DNA of 64,000 nt from Anisus vortex (lineage: Eukaryota > Mollusca > Gastropoda > Planorbidae): NCBI GenBank assembly GCA_949126835.1, contig OX421494.1, positions 18,518,038 to 18,582,037 of the forward strand. The letters run 5' to 3'. The notes under the pieces are model-generated. The model was not told the origin of the DNA and searched no databases. It worked only from the letters and a program-made list of their open reading frames with translations. The translations under genes were made by a program, and so were the position numbers. Shown here in pieces: positions 11,400 through 24,610 of the stretch. Position 1 is the stretch's first letter, and every line of letters starts with the position of its first letter.

Positions 11400-13224
11400 A
11401 GTTAATTTGTAGTGTAAACACTGTATGACTATCAATGATATATACCTAAATAGGGAAATAAAATACGGGAATTTAGCCAGTTCCTACAGAGTAATACGGG
11501 ACTTGAAATATTCGTCCACAGTTAAACTTGTAGATTTTCTGCAGAAATCAAGAATTTTTCACGCGAATTTTTAAACTACGACACTCGATTAACGACTAGA
11601 ATTTAAGTGTATTCCGGGACTTTTGGAATTTAAAACTAACACTCCATTTCGAGATCACCGCGGCCCACGCTCAATATAAAATGTTCAGGCTGTAGCTGTA
11701 ATATGTTGTTATGATAAACATCAATGTATTCATAGGTTTCTACAATACACTCTTTCCCCCTTTCTTTTTTTCTTATCACTGAGAATTATTTATAATGTTT
11801 TGGAAAGTATGAGTTGGCAACAACATTCTGAGTGGCAGTTATTGGACGGTGGCATGCATGTGCATCGGACCATGCCCCTCCCCTCCTCAACACCAAAAAA
11901 AGAAATGTATAAATTTTACCAAAGTAAAGAAGAGGGTGAAATATGTGGTTGGAGAAAGGGGTTTAAATCATTTTCATCGCGTAGGTTAACGCCTATCCAA
12001 GCTATGTCCCTTGTAGTTTTAGTGTGTGCGCAGTGGGAGGATATGGGGCATTTCATGGGTGTGTTGGTTTAGACCGGGTTACCAGAGATAGAGATATTCG
12101 TTTTCAACGTAGATCTAGTTTTTTTTTCTTTGTGTGTGTGTCTGTGTGTGTGTTTTAAGCGCTCAGAGGGGTGAGGGAGGGTTGATTCTACCGCCCCAAG
12201 CTATTTCGATTATTTGTCTACTTGATTGGTATTATAATAAGAAGTCCCTCTTACACTTGCTAATCTTGTTTACGTTGATTTAAAGATGCATGCATTGAAG
12301 ACACGTAACATGTTGAAATAGTATAAAGCTTTCTTTCTATCTTTGCGGTTATAAATTTATACTCAATCTTATGTTAGAATTTACAAACAAAACAGTTTTG
12401 AATGCAAATGTTATAAAATATTTTACATTATTGGGAAAGAGGGAGGGGCTGGGACATGCAATGTTTTGTTATAGAATTATGACGCCATGTGGCTGTGTGT
12501 GTTGGTGTGTTGATGTGTGTGTGTGTGTGCGACCAACATAACTACTTACCTACTTCACTTGGTCATGTTGTGTGCTTCTTTTGTATGTTTGTGTGTGTCA
12601 AGCACAGCGGGATGACAAATGCAACGCTCATTGATGAATAATTATGTCGCTGTAAATGTCCGTGAGCGAGTTTGAATTTGTGCGTGTGTTCGTTACCTGT
12701 GTACACATGTGTGTGTGCTCGTTACCTGTGTACACGTATGTGTGTGTGTGTTTGTGTTCGTAAAGCGCGTGTTTGTATTTTATTGTTTGTGCGTGAGTGT
12801 TAACAAGTGAGCGTGTTTGTGTGAAAGAAAAGAGCGAGACAATCGCAATGTTCTACAAGACATATTGCTGTGAGTGTGAACACTCTTTGTGTGCTTCAGT
12901 CTGCATTGAGGAGCCGGGGAGTCATTGGGATGAAGAGATGTAACAGACACACTCAAACAAGTACGATTTCATGATATGGATTTTTTTTTTAAACTGCTAT
13001 TTTTATTCTTCTATTAGGAATCGATTTTTTATACACCAAAACCTTGTCAAGCTAGAAAAGGAAGAATGGAAATAAAAGCGTCTGTATTGGAGAGAAATGA
13101 ATCTTCTTAACCACACCCACGCCACTTCTATCTCGACAAACACACATAGTTCTCTTGTGCCCTTTTTCTTGCAATAAAAAGCTCAATAAAATAAATAACA
13201 AAATCAAGCAATGACAACAGTAAA
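11400..13224. other. Non-coding stretch with GT-rich segments
   Basis: No supported gene. GT-rich, microsatellite-like stretches occur at 12130-12155 and 12490-12830, the latter with a short imperfect duplication of GTTACCTGTGTACAC. The + open frame 11800-12072 has no recognisable domain. Confidence 0.5.
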
Positions 13225-13386
13225 ACAACAAACACTATAAACAACAAACACTATAAACAACAAACACTATAAACAACAAACACTATAAACAACAAACACT
13301 ATAAACAACAAACACTATAAACAACAAACACTATAAACAACTAACACTATAAACAACAAACACTATAAACAACAAACACTATAACC
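13225..13386. repeat. 16-bp tandem repeat, 10 units
   Basis: The unit is AACAAACACTATAAAC, almost perfectly repeated, with one A-to-T change near 13342. The flanks are AT-rich. Confidence 0.97.
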
Positions 13387-13759
13387 AAGAAACAAAGACA
13401 ACTATGGGAGACAACACTACAATACAACCACATCACTGGACTGTAAAGAATTAGATATGACTACAATGGAATACTTTTGGTTTGTCTTCAACTGAGCTGT
13501 TGAAAGTCGACCTATGTAATTACTGTACCAAAAACATACTTTAGGAGTTAGGAGATCATTCAGATGTGTTAAATTTAGGGCTATTTCCACTGATGTAAAA
13601 AAAAAGAATGCAATGGACTCGGAAACTATATTATTAAGGCCAAAATTAATAGGCTTTCACGTGACTTTCACTTATCCATAAAATTATATTTCATAAACAC
13701 TGACCTGTAAATACAGTCCAAGTGACTTAGACTTCCTCTTTATCATATAGATTTGTTCT

Positions 13760-14028
13760 TATTATAAGTAAAGTACCATTAGGACCAAACTGATCATAGG
13801 GCCAGTGAAGCAGCGTTCACCAGTTTCTGTGGCCACGACATACTAGCGGATGTGTAGCCAGCACAATGCCCAGCCGCCTTTACTTTACCCCAATTAATGC
13901 CAGGTACCCACCAGAGCTGGGTAGGCTCAGCGACACACTCAAGGTCCGGGAAAAAAAATTCTAGCCTGTACCAGGATTCGAACCCAGAACCTTCGGATCG
14001 CCAGTAGAACGCGCTACCACCGTAACCC
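13760..14028 (-). mobile_element. SINE family A copy with target duplication
   Basis: Full-length minus copy with B box GGTTCGAATCC, the CCCAGCTCTGGTGGGTACCT body and the TACTTTACTT tail. The 9-bp direct repeat ATTTGTTCT flanks it at 13751-13759 and 14029-14037. Confidence 0.92.
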
Positions 14029-14193
14029 ATTTGTTCTATTTGTAGATTGTTTTTTCCTGTAAGTTGCTTCTATGGATAAGTGAATAGTGGAAATAGTGTA
14101 ATCAATTCCAGCCTCACTTTGGGCATACAAAATTTATAATGGAGGCGCTACCCATTCTTTGTATAGATCAGTGGCTATTTCAAGTACCCCTCC

Positions 14194-14390
14194 ACACACA
14201 CACACACACAACACACACACACATACACACACACATACACACACAACACACACACACATACACACACACACATACACACACAATACACACACACACACAC
14301 ACAAAACACACACACACACACAAAACACACATATACACGCACACAATACAATACACACACACAAAACACACACACACAACACACTTTCAT
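14194..14390. repeat. (CA)n-rich microsatellite with AT and AA interruptions
   Basis: Imperfect CA repeat with ACAT, AACA and AATA interruptions, giving spurious Thr/His and Cys/Val open frames on both strands. Confidence 0.97.
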
Positions 14391-15691
14391 GCAGATGTAT
14401 ACAAATATGGTGTAGAACAGCTCCTAAATACACGGCTATGGACTATGGACCCGCCTACAAGGGAATTTGTAGGAATTTGTGTTTCTCATTGACACATTGC
14501 GTGAACACACACACACACATAGAACATATAATATAACCAGTGAATTATCGTTGAATGAAGAGATAACCTCAGTTCCATGAAGAGACTGTACTTTACTGCG
14601 CATGTGTACAATATACAAGATAGGTAGACCAGGCCTATAATATCTGCTATTTACACGGACTCAAAGAAATCACTCAACTGTGACTTAGCTGTCAAACAGA
14701 TCTAGGCGTAACTCTTCCTTCTCCCCTCAAGTACTGAAAGCCTTTTCTTCTTTACAAATACTTTTACGCTTTGATGCTTTCCTCTTTTCGCATCTATTGG
14801 TATGGCTGGAGTTATGCATTAATATGCATCTTGCTTTCTACAGTGCATTTACTAAAGGGTCTATAGTCTATATAGTGTGAACATATTATATCGTCGACTG
14901 TGTAAACAGGATGAGTTCGTCGACGTTTCAGGTCGAACTTGTTATACGAGTCACATGAAATAGTAGACCTATCACGGGCGCGTAGTTAGATCTAATCCAT
15001 TTTCTTTCTTATTGCCTTTTGGTGTTTTCTTTTGAGTATTTTCTGTTTACTTTATAAATGTTAAAAATGTGCATAATTTCGAATCGTTTACCAGCTCTGT
15101 TAAGTGGATCACTAGCTTTTATACGTTTTAATGTTTCTTTCAATAAGACATGTCGATAAACGTTTCCTGCCTTTCTTCATGTGTTGTCCTCAACATTTAC
15201 TTAGAGTCTTCTGTTGATCTCTTTCTTGCGGTATTTATATATGCATTATTTCCTATTATTTCGTATTGTCAATGACCTAGAGACAAGCTGAGGCCATGCA
15301 GAAGGTGAGATGGCCAATTGGGGTAATGGAAACGCCAATAAGGTTGAGAGCCTTTATTATTGTCACCTCTGGCTGTATATGCTGATTAAAAAAGGGAAAA
15401 GCGGTTTATTATTAAGGGGCTTCAATGTACATTTTCTGTAGGCCCTACATTTATATGTTTACTCGCATGCTTCACTTAGGCTTAAATTCACATACACACA
15501 TTATTCACTCACTGCAGATGTGTAACACACCTTACACACAACACATTTTAAATAATAAACACTAGTCTAACAAGGTCAACACACACGGTGGTCGAGCGGC
15601 ATCAGACTCGGAGTACTAACCACAGGAGCAGCCGAACATAATATGTGATTGCCAACGATATTCTATGTTGTGCAACAAATAAAAATGATCA
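14391..15691. other. Non-coding stretch, no gene seen
   Basis: No recognisable gene. Positions 15590-15625 (GGTGGTCGAGCGGCATCAGACTC) resemble a tRNA-like A-box region without a matching B box, probably a SINE head fragment. Confidence 0.45.
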
Positions 15692-16265
15692 TGTAAAAGT
15701 TGTATAATTGACTTAAATAATATTGTAAGTAAAAGTTGTATAATTGACTTAAATAATATTGTAAGTAAAAGTTTTATAATTGACTTAAATAATATTGTAA
15801 GTAAAAGTTGTATAATTGACTTAAATAATATTGTAAGTAAAAGTTGTATAATTGACTTAAATAATATTGTAAGTAAAAGTTGTATAATTGACTTAAATAA
15901 TATTGTAAGTAAAAGTTGTATAATTGACTTAAATAATATTGTAAGTAAAAGTTGTATAATTGACTTAAATAATATTGTAAGTAAAAGTTGTATAATTGAC
16001 TTAAATAATATTGTAAGTAAAAGTTGTATAATTGACTTAAATAATATTGTAAGTAAAAGTTGTATAATTGACTTAAATAATATTGTAAGTAAAAGTTGTA
16101 TAATTGACTTAAATAATAGTGTAAGTAAAAGTTGTATAATTGACTTAAATAATATTGTAAGTAAAAGTTGTATAATTGACTTAAATAATAGTGTAAGTAA
16201 AAGTTGTATAATTGACTTAAATAATATTCTAAGTAAAAGTTGTATAATTGACTTAAATAATATTG
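15692..16265. repeat. 36-bp minisatellite, 16 units
   Basis: The unit begins GTAAAAGTTGTATAATTGAC and continues TTAAATAATATTGTAA; most units are identical, with occasional T/G changes. The length is a multiple of three, so the minus strand shows a false 221-codon frame with a 12-residue repeat (LFKSIIQLLLTI). Confidence 0.98.
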
Positions 16266-17100
16266 TTGTTGTTTTTAGCATTTAGAAAATATCCTACGCT
16301 GCATTTGTAATTAATTTTGTTTGAATAGATCGCAGACGATTTCCTGATCGGTTTGCCAATAGACAGCTATTGCAAGAAAAATGTAGGTTTACTGATTGCG
16401 GGTTTAATCCTGTACGATTCAAATGAAACACATTTGGTCCTCCTTTTCGGCTCTCCATGTCCCACTGGCTACCATACCTATAGATCAAATTGATCTTAAG
16501 GTGAAATTTTACTGATTTACTCAACACACATATTTACAAACATACACACAAGTCACTCAGCAAACTTCAACAAAAAAAAGAAATAAAACGCGACTCGCTC
16601 ACCGCACACTTAGATCTCTCTTCACACAGTCACACATAAAGTGTTCACATCACATTTACACACAATTTACAATATATTTATAAAAGCTACACACACAACC
16701 GACTCACCAACAAAACATTCACACACATACACACACACACATTTTTATATACATAAGCGTTCTAAAATGTCTTGTGTCAACACAGAAACTGTTTGTTAAA
16801 TCCAACCAACCATTTCTCTCTGCACGCCAAATCAAACAACACGTGTAACTTAATTCAAAATAAGCGGCAACAGGAGCCAAGAGGCAGGGATGGGTGACTG
16901 GTGTGGGGGTGGGGGTAGGGGGCGAATGGTTGCCTAGTGGGGAGGTAGTAAATCGATTAACGGCAAAGGTTTCTATGTTTTCAGGGCAAATCGCTGGCCC
17001 TGGTGTGAGTCACTGTACAAACCTGTCAGGGTGATGGTTCACTAATATAGGTCAAATATACGCTGCAATGACGCTGTTTCGGTTAAGGCCGCACGAATGT
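16266..17100. other. Non-coding, G-rich segment at 16888-16923
   Basis: No gene recognised. A series of G runs (GGGATGGGTG then GTGGGGGTGGGGGTAGGGGG) at 16888-16923 could fold as a G-quadruplex on the + strand. Confidence 0.5.
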
Positions 17101-17102
17101 AC

Positions 17103-17490
17103 ATCAACTACAACACTACAGTGTACGTCTACTCATTTCATCAACATTAGCACCTAGCTACATCAAAAGGGATATGTCTTCAAGCTACATGGACATCAGC
17201 ACCAAGTTAGACTAGCTACATCATTACAATGTATAGCATGATCAACTTTAGCACCTAGCATCAACAACAAAGTGTAGGCCTACTAGCTACATTAGCACCT
17301 AGCTACATCAATAGAAAGAAGGTCTTCTAGCTACATCAACATTAACTACAACAACATGGCGTAAGCCTACTAGCTATATGAACTTTAGCACCTAGCTACA
17401 TCAACACATTGTATGCCTGAAAGCTACATCCAACTTTAGCACCTAGCTACAACATCACGGCGTAGGCTTACTAGTAGCTACATCGACGTG
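17103..17490. repeat. Degenerate tandem repeats of CTAGCTACATCAAC / TTAGCACCTAGCTAC
   Basis: About eight irregular units share AGCTACATCAA, TTAGCACCTAGC and the linker GTAGGCCTACTAG. Spacing varies, so this is an old, decayed array. Confidence 0.75.
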
Positions 17491-18790
17491 GTCAACAAGT
17501 TTAGTCATCCAACAATGTTATCAACAAAGAGAACATACTAAATTTCTATTTAATCAAATTAAATAGTTCAACTTGTAACAATTCTCACTATTAGTAAACC
17601 AAATATTCACAGCTGGTATAATAAATGGGTAATCCAATATAGGCCTATGCCCCGCCAATACGAACATTTCACGTAAGTGTGTTGTATTATAAATGAATCA
17701 TTCTATGCAGTAGCCTTCACAAGCATCTCTTGCATTATGTTAACAGCAACAGAATATAACATTAACATGAGATTTTATGCTCAATGAAAAAAAAAATCGT
17801 TCTCATACCGTTATACCAATTTTTGGTTTGCTTAAACTGTTAGTACTGCCAGAATCATTTATATATTCTAAAAAATGAAAGAGAAAAAAAATCCATTTTC
17901 ATTCTAAACCCATTCACATGGATTAAAAATGTTTAGTACCGCAGAGATATGATGGCATGATATACAAAAAAATTCATTGAATCTTTGCTTAAATTTAACG
18001 CGATATTTTAATATTCAAATGCTTATTTTTGAATTTGGTTTCCTGGTCTTTAAAAAGAACATTGTGTCTAATTCGAAAGACTGATTCTGACTAGCCTCTA
18101 GTTGTAAAGACTGGTTCGTTTTGTTTTTTGTTTTTTTGCTTAAATAGTTATTAGACCACGGACAGACATAACATGTTGGAAAAACTTGTGACAGAAGACA
18201 TGGGTTGGAACTAGCACAGTATCAGAGAATGAAGATAATGTACTACAGATCTGCCTCCTGTACTATTCTGTCCGGTCAATCTTCTGGTCCCGAGTAAACC
18301 CCCTTGAAGACAAAGTCTTTATAGAACAACTCAAAATCACAGCGCAGTTCATTAAAAAAAATTTGAACTTGTTGAACTTCTCCAAGTTCTCCAGCTTCCA
18401 ACTACACACTGAGAACAATGATGAAGCTGGTGAATGTAAATACGTGATGTGTTTGTGTGTGTTAGTTTTATTCAAATCTCCAGAGAGGAGCTGTACAGAG
18501 TTGTACTGTTCAATAGTTAAGAACTTATCATTAACCCATTAGGTTGTTGAAGAAGGGCGCATCCATTGTCTCTCGAGACAGAAGGAGCCATTATTAACCC
18601 ACTTAACGATTTGTATAGCGTACTTTTTTTTCAATTGGTTAAGATTTAAGATGTCTTAATGATTTTAGATATATTAGATCTATATATGTTTTTAACAGAA
18701 GAAGGGGAGGTAAAAACCTTTTGGTAGACCTAAACAGCAAACAATGAATCCAAATTAACGCTAGGACTCCCCCCCCCTCCCAATTCTAAA
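17491..18790. other. Non-coding stretch, no gene seen
   Basis: AT-rich. Short open frames only. No recognised repeat or RNA gene. Confidence 0.45.
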
Positions 18791-18977
18791 CGGTGTCCAC
18801 GAGTCTAGTCAGCTCTGATTGGTGCTTCGGTGTGATACCCGTCATTAGTTTGCAAAAAGGAATGGCGCCGGATAATGTACTAGCCACACAGGCCCATTGT
18901 ATGCTACGGTCACGGAAACCTGTGAATGCTGTTTCACTCGCCAAATAGACCAACATGGGCCAAACGGGATACTTTAT
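18791..18977 (+). mobile_element. SINE family A, 5'-truncated and diverged
   Basis: It aligns with the 3' two-thirds of the family: GAGTCTAGTCAGCTCTGATT, GTCATTAGTTTG, CTAGCCACACAGGCCC, ACGGTCACGGAAACC and ATACTTTATT. The tRNA-like head is missing. Confidence 0.75.
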
Positions 18978-20690
18978 TAAAAAAGCAAATAACAAGAAAC
19001 AGTAGTTTTTTTTCTCACCCTCCTTTCTTGTTTGTTTATAAGGACGCCCATCAGAACATTGACATACTATATAAATGATTTCCACGTTTAAATTTTTAAG
19101 TCATTTTTTCTTGAATAATTGAATTGATCATTTTATGTTTTAAACAAACTAGATCTATTCTAGACTATATAGCGTTAGTCTTTTATTAAAGTTTCACAAT
19201 GCCTTTTGCTGAACTAAAACAATATACTATCATATTACAAAGTAATATTTGAAATCAAATCATACAGACTTACCTTTTATTTCCTTCCTTACAGCCAAAA
19301 CTATTTGAACGACACGCTCTAATAATTTTTCCCTTGACTAAAAAGATCTAAAGAATGCACTACAGACGCTACACTTCACGACATCTGCGTTTCACGGTCC
19401 CCGTCTGCAACGCGTCCACTTTTGTGCGCGCGAGTCGATTTTCTCCCTTGACAAAGGGAGGCGATTTCGTTCTTTCGATGCCTGCCCAGAGTTACCACAA
19501 TGATATAATAAAAATGTATGCATTTTATGTTTCAAATATTTAAATTTCCAGTTGAATGACTTTAGTAAATATTTTATTAAATGTACTTTATAAGAGTGCT
19601 TTAAACATCTCGAACTTCTATCTCCTTGAATTGAATTGGTGGTTGATTATAATTATGTGAACAATAACATACATATGTAAGTTTTAAAAAAATGTACAAC
19701 ACATTTGGGGACTTCCATTAATTACGTCAACAATTTTAAGACAATTTCCCCCCCCCCCCTTTCCTCCTTGTCAACAATTGTTTAGCTTTCAGAGACCCCC
19801 CCCCCCTCTATATAATTATGAATTATATCTACAATTTGTCCCCCCTCCTCAGTATTAATTCACAAAATTGTATACGCTGGCTTTATGTTTAAAATAGACT
19901 TTAGATTGAAAAGACTATACTTAATTTTAATATATTTTAAAACGTGTTAACTTTAGCTGATTTCCAATGGACTATATGGGCTATAATTCTCAAAGACATA
20001 GCCAGGACAGAGTGTAACAAGATGCCTTCAATTCGAGGATTGTAACAATATTTCTCTTTCTTTTCTTTCTTCTTATTTTCATAGAAATATTTAATGAATT
20101 TAATTTAACGCATACTATCAAGGTTAGCTGAAACTTACTTTTAATTTTATTATCATAGTAATACAGTAAACAATATAATTAATGTGCTTAATTAAGTGAA
20201 GCGTGTTTAATTGTAAATTTCATGTAATGATTTGTATATGTGACGTCCCATTGTTTAAGCACTCTCACTAACCCTAGTCATACATTAGCACAACTGTTTG
20301 ACTCCCCCCCCCCCTTTTTTTTCCCTCGATTTCCTAAGTCCGGAACTTCAGTTATGGACGACCCCTTTTTATTTATTATTTTTGTTTTTTGTTTTTTTGT
20401 TGTTTTTTTTACTTCAAAATCGTGTTACCAGCATTTTGTTTAGCTGAGGCGATTACAATCCAATTGTTCGTTTGCTCCAATAAAATAGAACGCTTACACA
20501 ACCTGCAATAGAAACACACAGACTGAAATGTAAGTTCTTTTCAAGAAATTAATATTTTTTTATTGATCGAAATAAATGGAAATCAGCATTGATTACATTT
20601 ATCATAGGCCTACTTTAACGACGTTACAAATTAACATAAAAAGCATTTTAAAGTACTGAAACAAAAATGATAAAAATAGAATTATGAAAT
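18978..20690. other. Non-coding stretch with long C tracts
   Basis: Long C runs lie at 19747-19760, 19795-19806 and 20304-20316, in contexts (ACGTCAAC, GACGTCCC nearby) that recall a dispersed short repeat also hinted at near 28738 and 50120. I cannot define its ends. No gene seen. Confidence 0.45.
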
Positions 20691-20955
20691 AGACATTAAC
20701 ATTATGTTTATTGGAGTTAAGTATTTGTTAACAAGACATTAACATTATCTTTATTGGAGTTAAGTATTTGTTAACAAGACATTAATATTATCTTTATTGG
20801 AGTTAACTATTTGTTAACAACACATTATCATTATGTTTATCCGAGTTAACTATTATTAACAAGACATTACCATTATGATTATCCGATTTAACTATTTGTT
20901 AACAAGACATTTACATTGTGTTTATCCAAGTAAACAATTTTTAACAAGACATTTT
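20691..20955. repeat. 43-bp tandem repeat, six decaying units
   Basis: The unit starts GACATTAACATTAT and ends AAGTATTTGTTAACAA. The first three copies are close, the last three increasingly diverged, with a seventh partial copy reaching about 20990. Confidence 0.92.
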
Positions 20956-21178
20956 GTTTAAACCAATAGGCTAAACTATTTGTTAACAGGTCACTTGGTG
21001 CATGTAGTTTGCACTTTGGTACATTTGGAGTTTGGAGTTGAGCAATTAAGTTATATAATTCTGACCGATTTCGGAATAAAGAAGATCCTAACTTTCTCAG
21101 TTCAATGACCGAACAAGACGAGCCGACCACTTCGTCTAGATCTTGTGTAGACCTAGTTGTGGTTAACATATGTATATA

Positions 21179-21372
21179 CGTACTCTTTCTTCCCGAGTGG
21201 CATTCGGGCATGTAATGGGTTTCCTGAACAAACCAGGAAAACCAGTACCCCAACATCATCTAAAAGACTGATCAAAATACAATACTAGACTGAGAACACG
21301 GTTAAGCATAGGACCCAATTTACTTTTGTATTTTGTATACAAGGAGCGTCTTTAACATATAAGATAAAGATA
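21179..21372 (+). mobile_element. LINE 3' tail copy
   Basis: Contains TTCTTCCCGAGTGGCATTCG, CTGAACAAACCAGGAAAACC, AACATCATCTAAAA and the terminal AAGGAGCGTC...ATATAAGATAAAG. The first part decodes as the LINE ORF end FFPSGIRxWNGLPEQ in better copies. Confidence 0.85.
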
Positions 21373-21692
21373 TGATATAATGATCCGGAAACCTTGAACG
21401 AATGTTAGCTAAATCAATTTCACACAAAGAGAATTAATGTTATTTTAGAAATACAGTAAAAATAAAGAAAGAAGGTGAACGAGAAAACCTGCTACCAGAC
21501 TATCAATGTATATTTTAATGTCTAAGGGAGACAGCTGTGTAAATTTCAACAGATTTCTTCCTTTAATATGATTATTTCCCCTGTATCTATTTTCTAAAAC
21601 GGCCAACCATTTTACTTTAACTCGCAGCTTGTGATAACAGTGTTGAATCTGCGCTTGCCAAATTTTTTCATTTGTTATGCTTACGTTCTCTC

Positions 21693-23726
21693 CAGGGCCG
21701 GCTCATCCATGTAGGCAAACTAGTCGGCTGCCTAGGGCGCAAGATTTGGGGGGGGGGGGGGCGCAAAAATTGAAATTTTTTAAAAATTTGGGGAGTTAAA
21801 AAAAAATATACTATATTAAAGTTTAGTACTTCTGCGCGCTACTAGCATAGGCAGATGAATGACTAGGTAATGAAAGGCAAAGGGTAGTTTATTTAAGTTG
21901 TCTTAGAAAATAGGAAAGTATGCCGTAACAGTACTTAGTTTCGCAACCTCGCTGTGCGTAGCGTAGTGCAAAAAAAGGCACCCCCTAACTTCCAGGCCAC
22001 ACCCTGGATGCGATGCGGTGGCGGAATATCATAGTGAAGTGACGTGACAGTGTCCTTCAAGTCAGTTCGTGAATCGTAAGTAGAGAGGGCGCTGAGTTGT
22101 TTGCATTGGCAATGCAGTTGTTTTTGTGCATTTTCAGTATGTTAATGACGATTCCCTAAATGGCACTCGATGGTCCAGTCGAATTGATGCAATAACAAAT
22201 ATGCGCTACCAGTTATCTCATGTTTGTGATGCCGTGGAAGATATTTCTGAAGACACTGATTATTTATTGGATCTAGTGGCAGTATTGCGAAAGGAGAAAC
22301 ACTTGGGTTACTTAAAAATATCTCAGACTTCAAGTTTATTGTTGCACTTGTCGCATAGCACAACATTTTGTTTCAAGTAAACATAACTAGTAAGATACTG
22401 CAAGAAAGGGACTCCAGAGAGCAGTTAATCACCTGAAAAAAAAAACGAAGAGTTTTTGGTTACAGCTAGAAGTGATTTAGAGTTCAATAGAGTTCTGGTT
22501 GAAGCTAATGAAGTAGCATAAGAAGTTGCATAGAATAGAACTAGTATTTGAGAAAGAGAAGGTACGAATTAAAAAAAAAAGAACATTGTTGATTACGAAA
22601 CAACAGTTGAATCTGTAAATATTGAAGGTGACCCATCAGAAAGTTTCAAGATCCACTTTTATTTTGCTGCTTTAGACACAGCTGTTTATGGGGTAAAAGA
22701 AATATTTTCCAAGTTAAATAAAGTATCTGGTGTCTTTGGATTTTTGTATAGCATTCATGACCTTAAAAACAAAACTACATCAGAGGTTAAGTTGATGTGC
22801 AAAAACTTGGAAAAAGCATTAGTAATTAAAAAGATGAAGGTTTGAGTTAATCTGACAGTGCTGCTGTACGACAGTGTTCTGAATCAAGGGCAATGTCTCA
22901 TTATCTCCATGACTCAGTATCATATCCTGAAGAAGTCCTAAACTACATTTACCAACAGAATCTTGAAAATGGATTTCCTAACATTTGTGTAGCCCATCGT
23001 ATTTTGCTTACGTTGCTACTTTCCGTAGCTAGTGCTGAACGAAGATTTTAAAAACTTAAGCTAATTAAAACCTACCTGCGTAGTACAATGTGTCAGGAGT
23101 CAGGAGAGACTTGCAGGTCTGGTGACAATTTCTATGGAAAGTGAGATAGCAAGACAGTTAGACTCAAAAGCCCTCATACAAGAATTTGCTAAGCAGAAAG
23201 CAAGAAAAGTACCATTAAGGTTTTAGTCTTTAGGATTATAAATACTGGTAATCAGTATTTAAACGTGACTTTTGGACCGTAGTTATGAAAAGAATAATCC
23301 AATATCAAACAATATCAAGTAGTCTATGTGTATTTTTTTAAGTGTTATAAAAACTGAAAAAAATATCTATAATCTAACTGAGTTTCGGTTTGTTATTAGG
23401 ACAACTGTACATAATGCAGGTATAAAACCTATAAACCCATACATCTAATGTAAAACTGTGTGTTATGTAACTTTTTAATAATATTTTAGATTTCTAATTA
23501 TTAATCTATTGTGCAAAGCCATTGTTACTTTTCATTCAATTGTTTTATTTACATTTCACAGTCATCAATCAAAGGTTATAAAATAAAATTCTTTGATTGC
23601 CTATAACAATTATTAACAATAACACATTTTCGAAGTTCCAAACCCGGAAGATCCCGCCGAATGCACTTTAATGAGGGCGCATAATTTGTTTTCGCCTAGG
23701 GCGTCAAAAACCTAGAGCCGGCCCTG
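21693..23726 (+). mobile_element. hAT DNA transposon, complete ends, dead transposase
   Basis: Ends are CAGGGCCGGCTC (21693-21704) and the inverse GAGCCGGCCCTG (23715-23726), with GCCTAGGGCG near both ends. Flanking octamers GTTCTCTC and TTTCTGTC match at six of eight bases, in keeping with an old 8-bp duplication. The interior holds a broken ZMYM1-type hAT transposase. Confidence 0.92.
22126..23226 (+). pseudogene. hAT transposase (ZMYM1-like) pseudogene
   Basis: Starts within a reading frame giving SLNGTRWSSRIDAI and continues through several frameshifts and stops. The C-terminal dimerisation region is recognisable at 22880-23200: NICVAHRILLTLLLSVASAERRF, a stop, then KLKLIKTYLRSTMCQE and, after a frameshift, LAGLVTISMESEIARQLD. 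The acidic and zinc-binding N-terminal parts are missing or unreadable. It cannot make a working protein. Confidence 0.9.
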
Positions 23727-24164
23727 TTTCTGTCTACCGAATTTATAAGTCTCTAAACAAAAACAGGATGAGCCCAGGGCCACCCCAGCCATTAGCTACC
23801 CACGACACAGAAGTGTGTTCTCTCTACCGGAGTAGCACGCGGGAAAATGAGCTAGATGTCCTTGAGCTAGATGAGCTTGAACAAGCCTTAAAACAACATT
23901 TAAAAACGCTTTTCGAAATACAAGGCTGGACTCAAAACAAACTTCAGTATAGAAGGCGTGTCTGTAACACGTGAGATAAGAAAGGAGCATCTGTAATACA
24001 TTGGATAAGATAAAATGAGCCAACTAGTTTATCTCAAAAAGTTGGATATTACTACATTCTGAAGGTAAGTGGGGGAAAAAATAGTTAATAAACTGCATAA
24101 GTACGCAGAAATGTTGGAATGATAAAGTCAACTGCAAGCTATGTATCTTCTTATCTTATATATT
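23727..24164. other. Unassigned sequence between transposons
   Basis: Short overlapping open frames on both strands (23768-23974 +, 23796-24023 minus) show no known domain. No gene is supported. Confidence 0.4.
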
Positions 24165-24345
24165 ACAGACGCTCTTTCTATGCAGAAGATTATTTCGCCC
24201 TACGCTCATCCGTGGTACGAGTCTAGTCTTGCATCTTTATTAATGTTTTAAATGATGTTAGATTACTAGTTTTCTTGTTTTGTTCAGGAAACCCATTCCA
24301 TGCCCTAATGCCACTCGGGAAGAATGAGTACTTACTTTTTCTACT
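24165..24345 (-). mobile_element. LINE 3' tail copy
   Basis: Minus-strand copy with TTCTTCCCGAGTGGCATTAG, GGCATGGAATGGGTTTCCTG, the AACATCATTTAAAACATTAA motif and GAAGATTATTTCG-type end reading on the + strand. Confidence 0.88.
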
Positions 24346-24446
24346 ACTATCGTTTTCAATATTCTTTTAGGTAACACTTCTTTCAGTAGAATGGTATATG
24401 GCATTCTTTCATCCTCAAGGGACGATGGCGCAGTCTCCTATTGCTC

Positions 24447-24590
24447 TGTTCGTCACCTTCCCGCTAGCTCGCTTTTCTTCACTCCTTTCTGTGAGGGTGG
24501 CTTCTGCGACTTAAGTGTCCTCGCGCACCTTTGACCGCCAGGAGGTGCGTTCCTCGGCAAGGCTCTCCCACGTTTTGTGATCAATGTGTG
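24447..24590 (-). pseudogene. LINE ORF2 C-terminal fragment
   Basis: The minus strand decodes as KTWESLAEERTSWRSKVRED, a stop, then VAEATLTERSEEKRASGKV. This matches the short segment after the RT domain in many animal LINEs (tryptophan-rich motif, then a basic tail). An in-frame stop and the lack of any upstream RT make it a remnant. Confidence 0.75.
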
Positions 24591-24610
24591 CCAGTAGCAT
24601 ACTTTTACTA

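Noticed and set aside
14139..14536. His/Thr and Cys/Val repeat proteins
   Set aside because: Translations of the CA/TG microsatellite.
15616..16281. 221-codon minus frame with a 12-residue hydrophobic repeat
   Set aside because: Product of the 36-bp minisatellite; edges coincide with the array.
20240..20443. Small membrane protein with a Phe-rich segment
   Set aside because: The hydrophobic run is a translated C/T homopolymer tract; no start context or conservation evidence.
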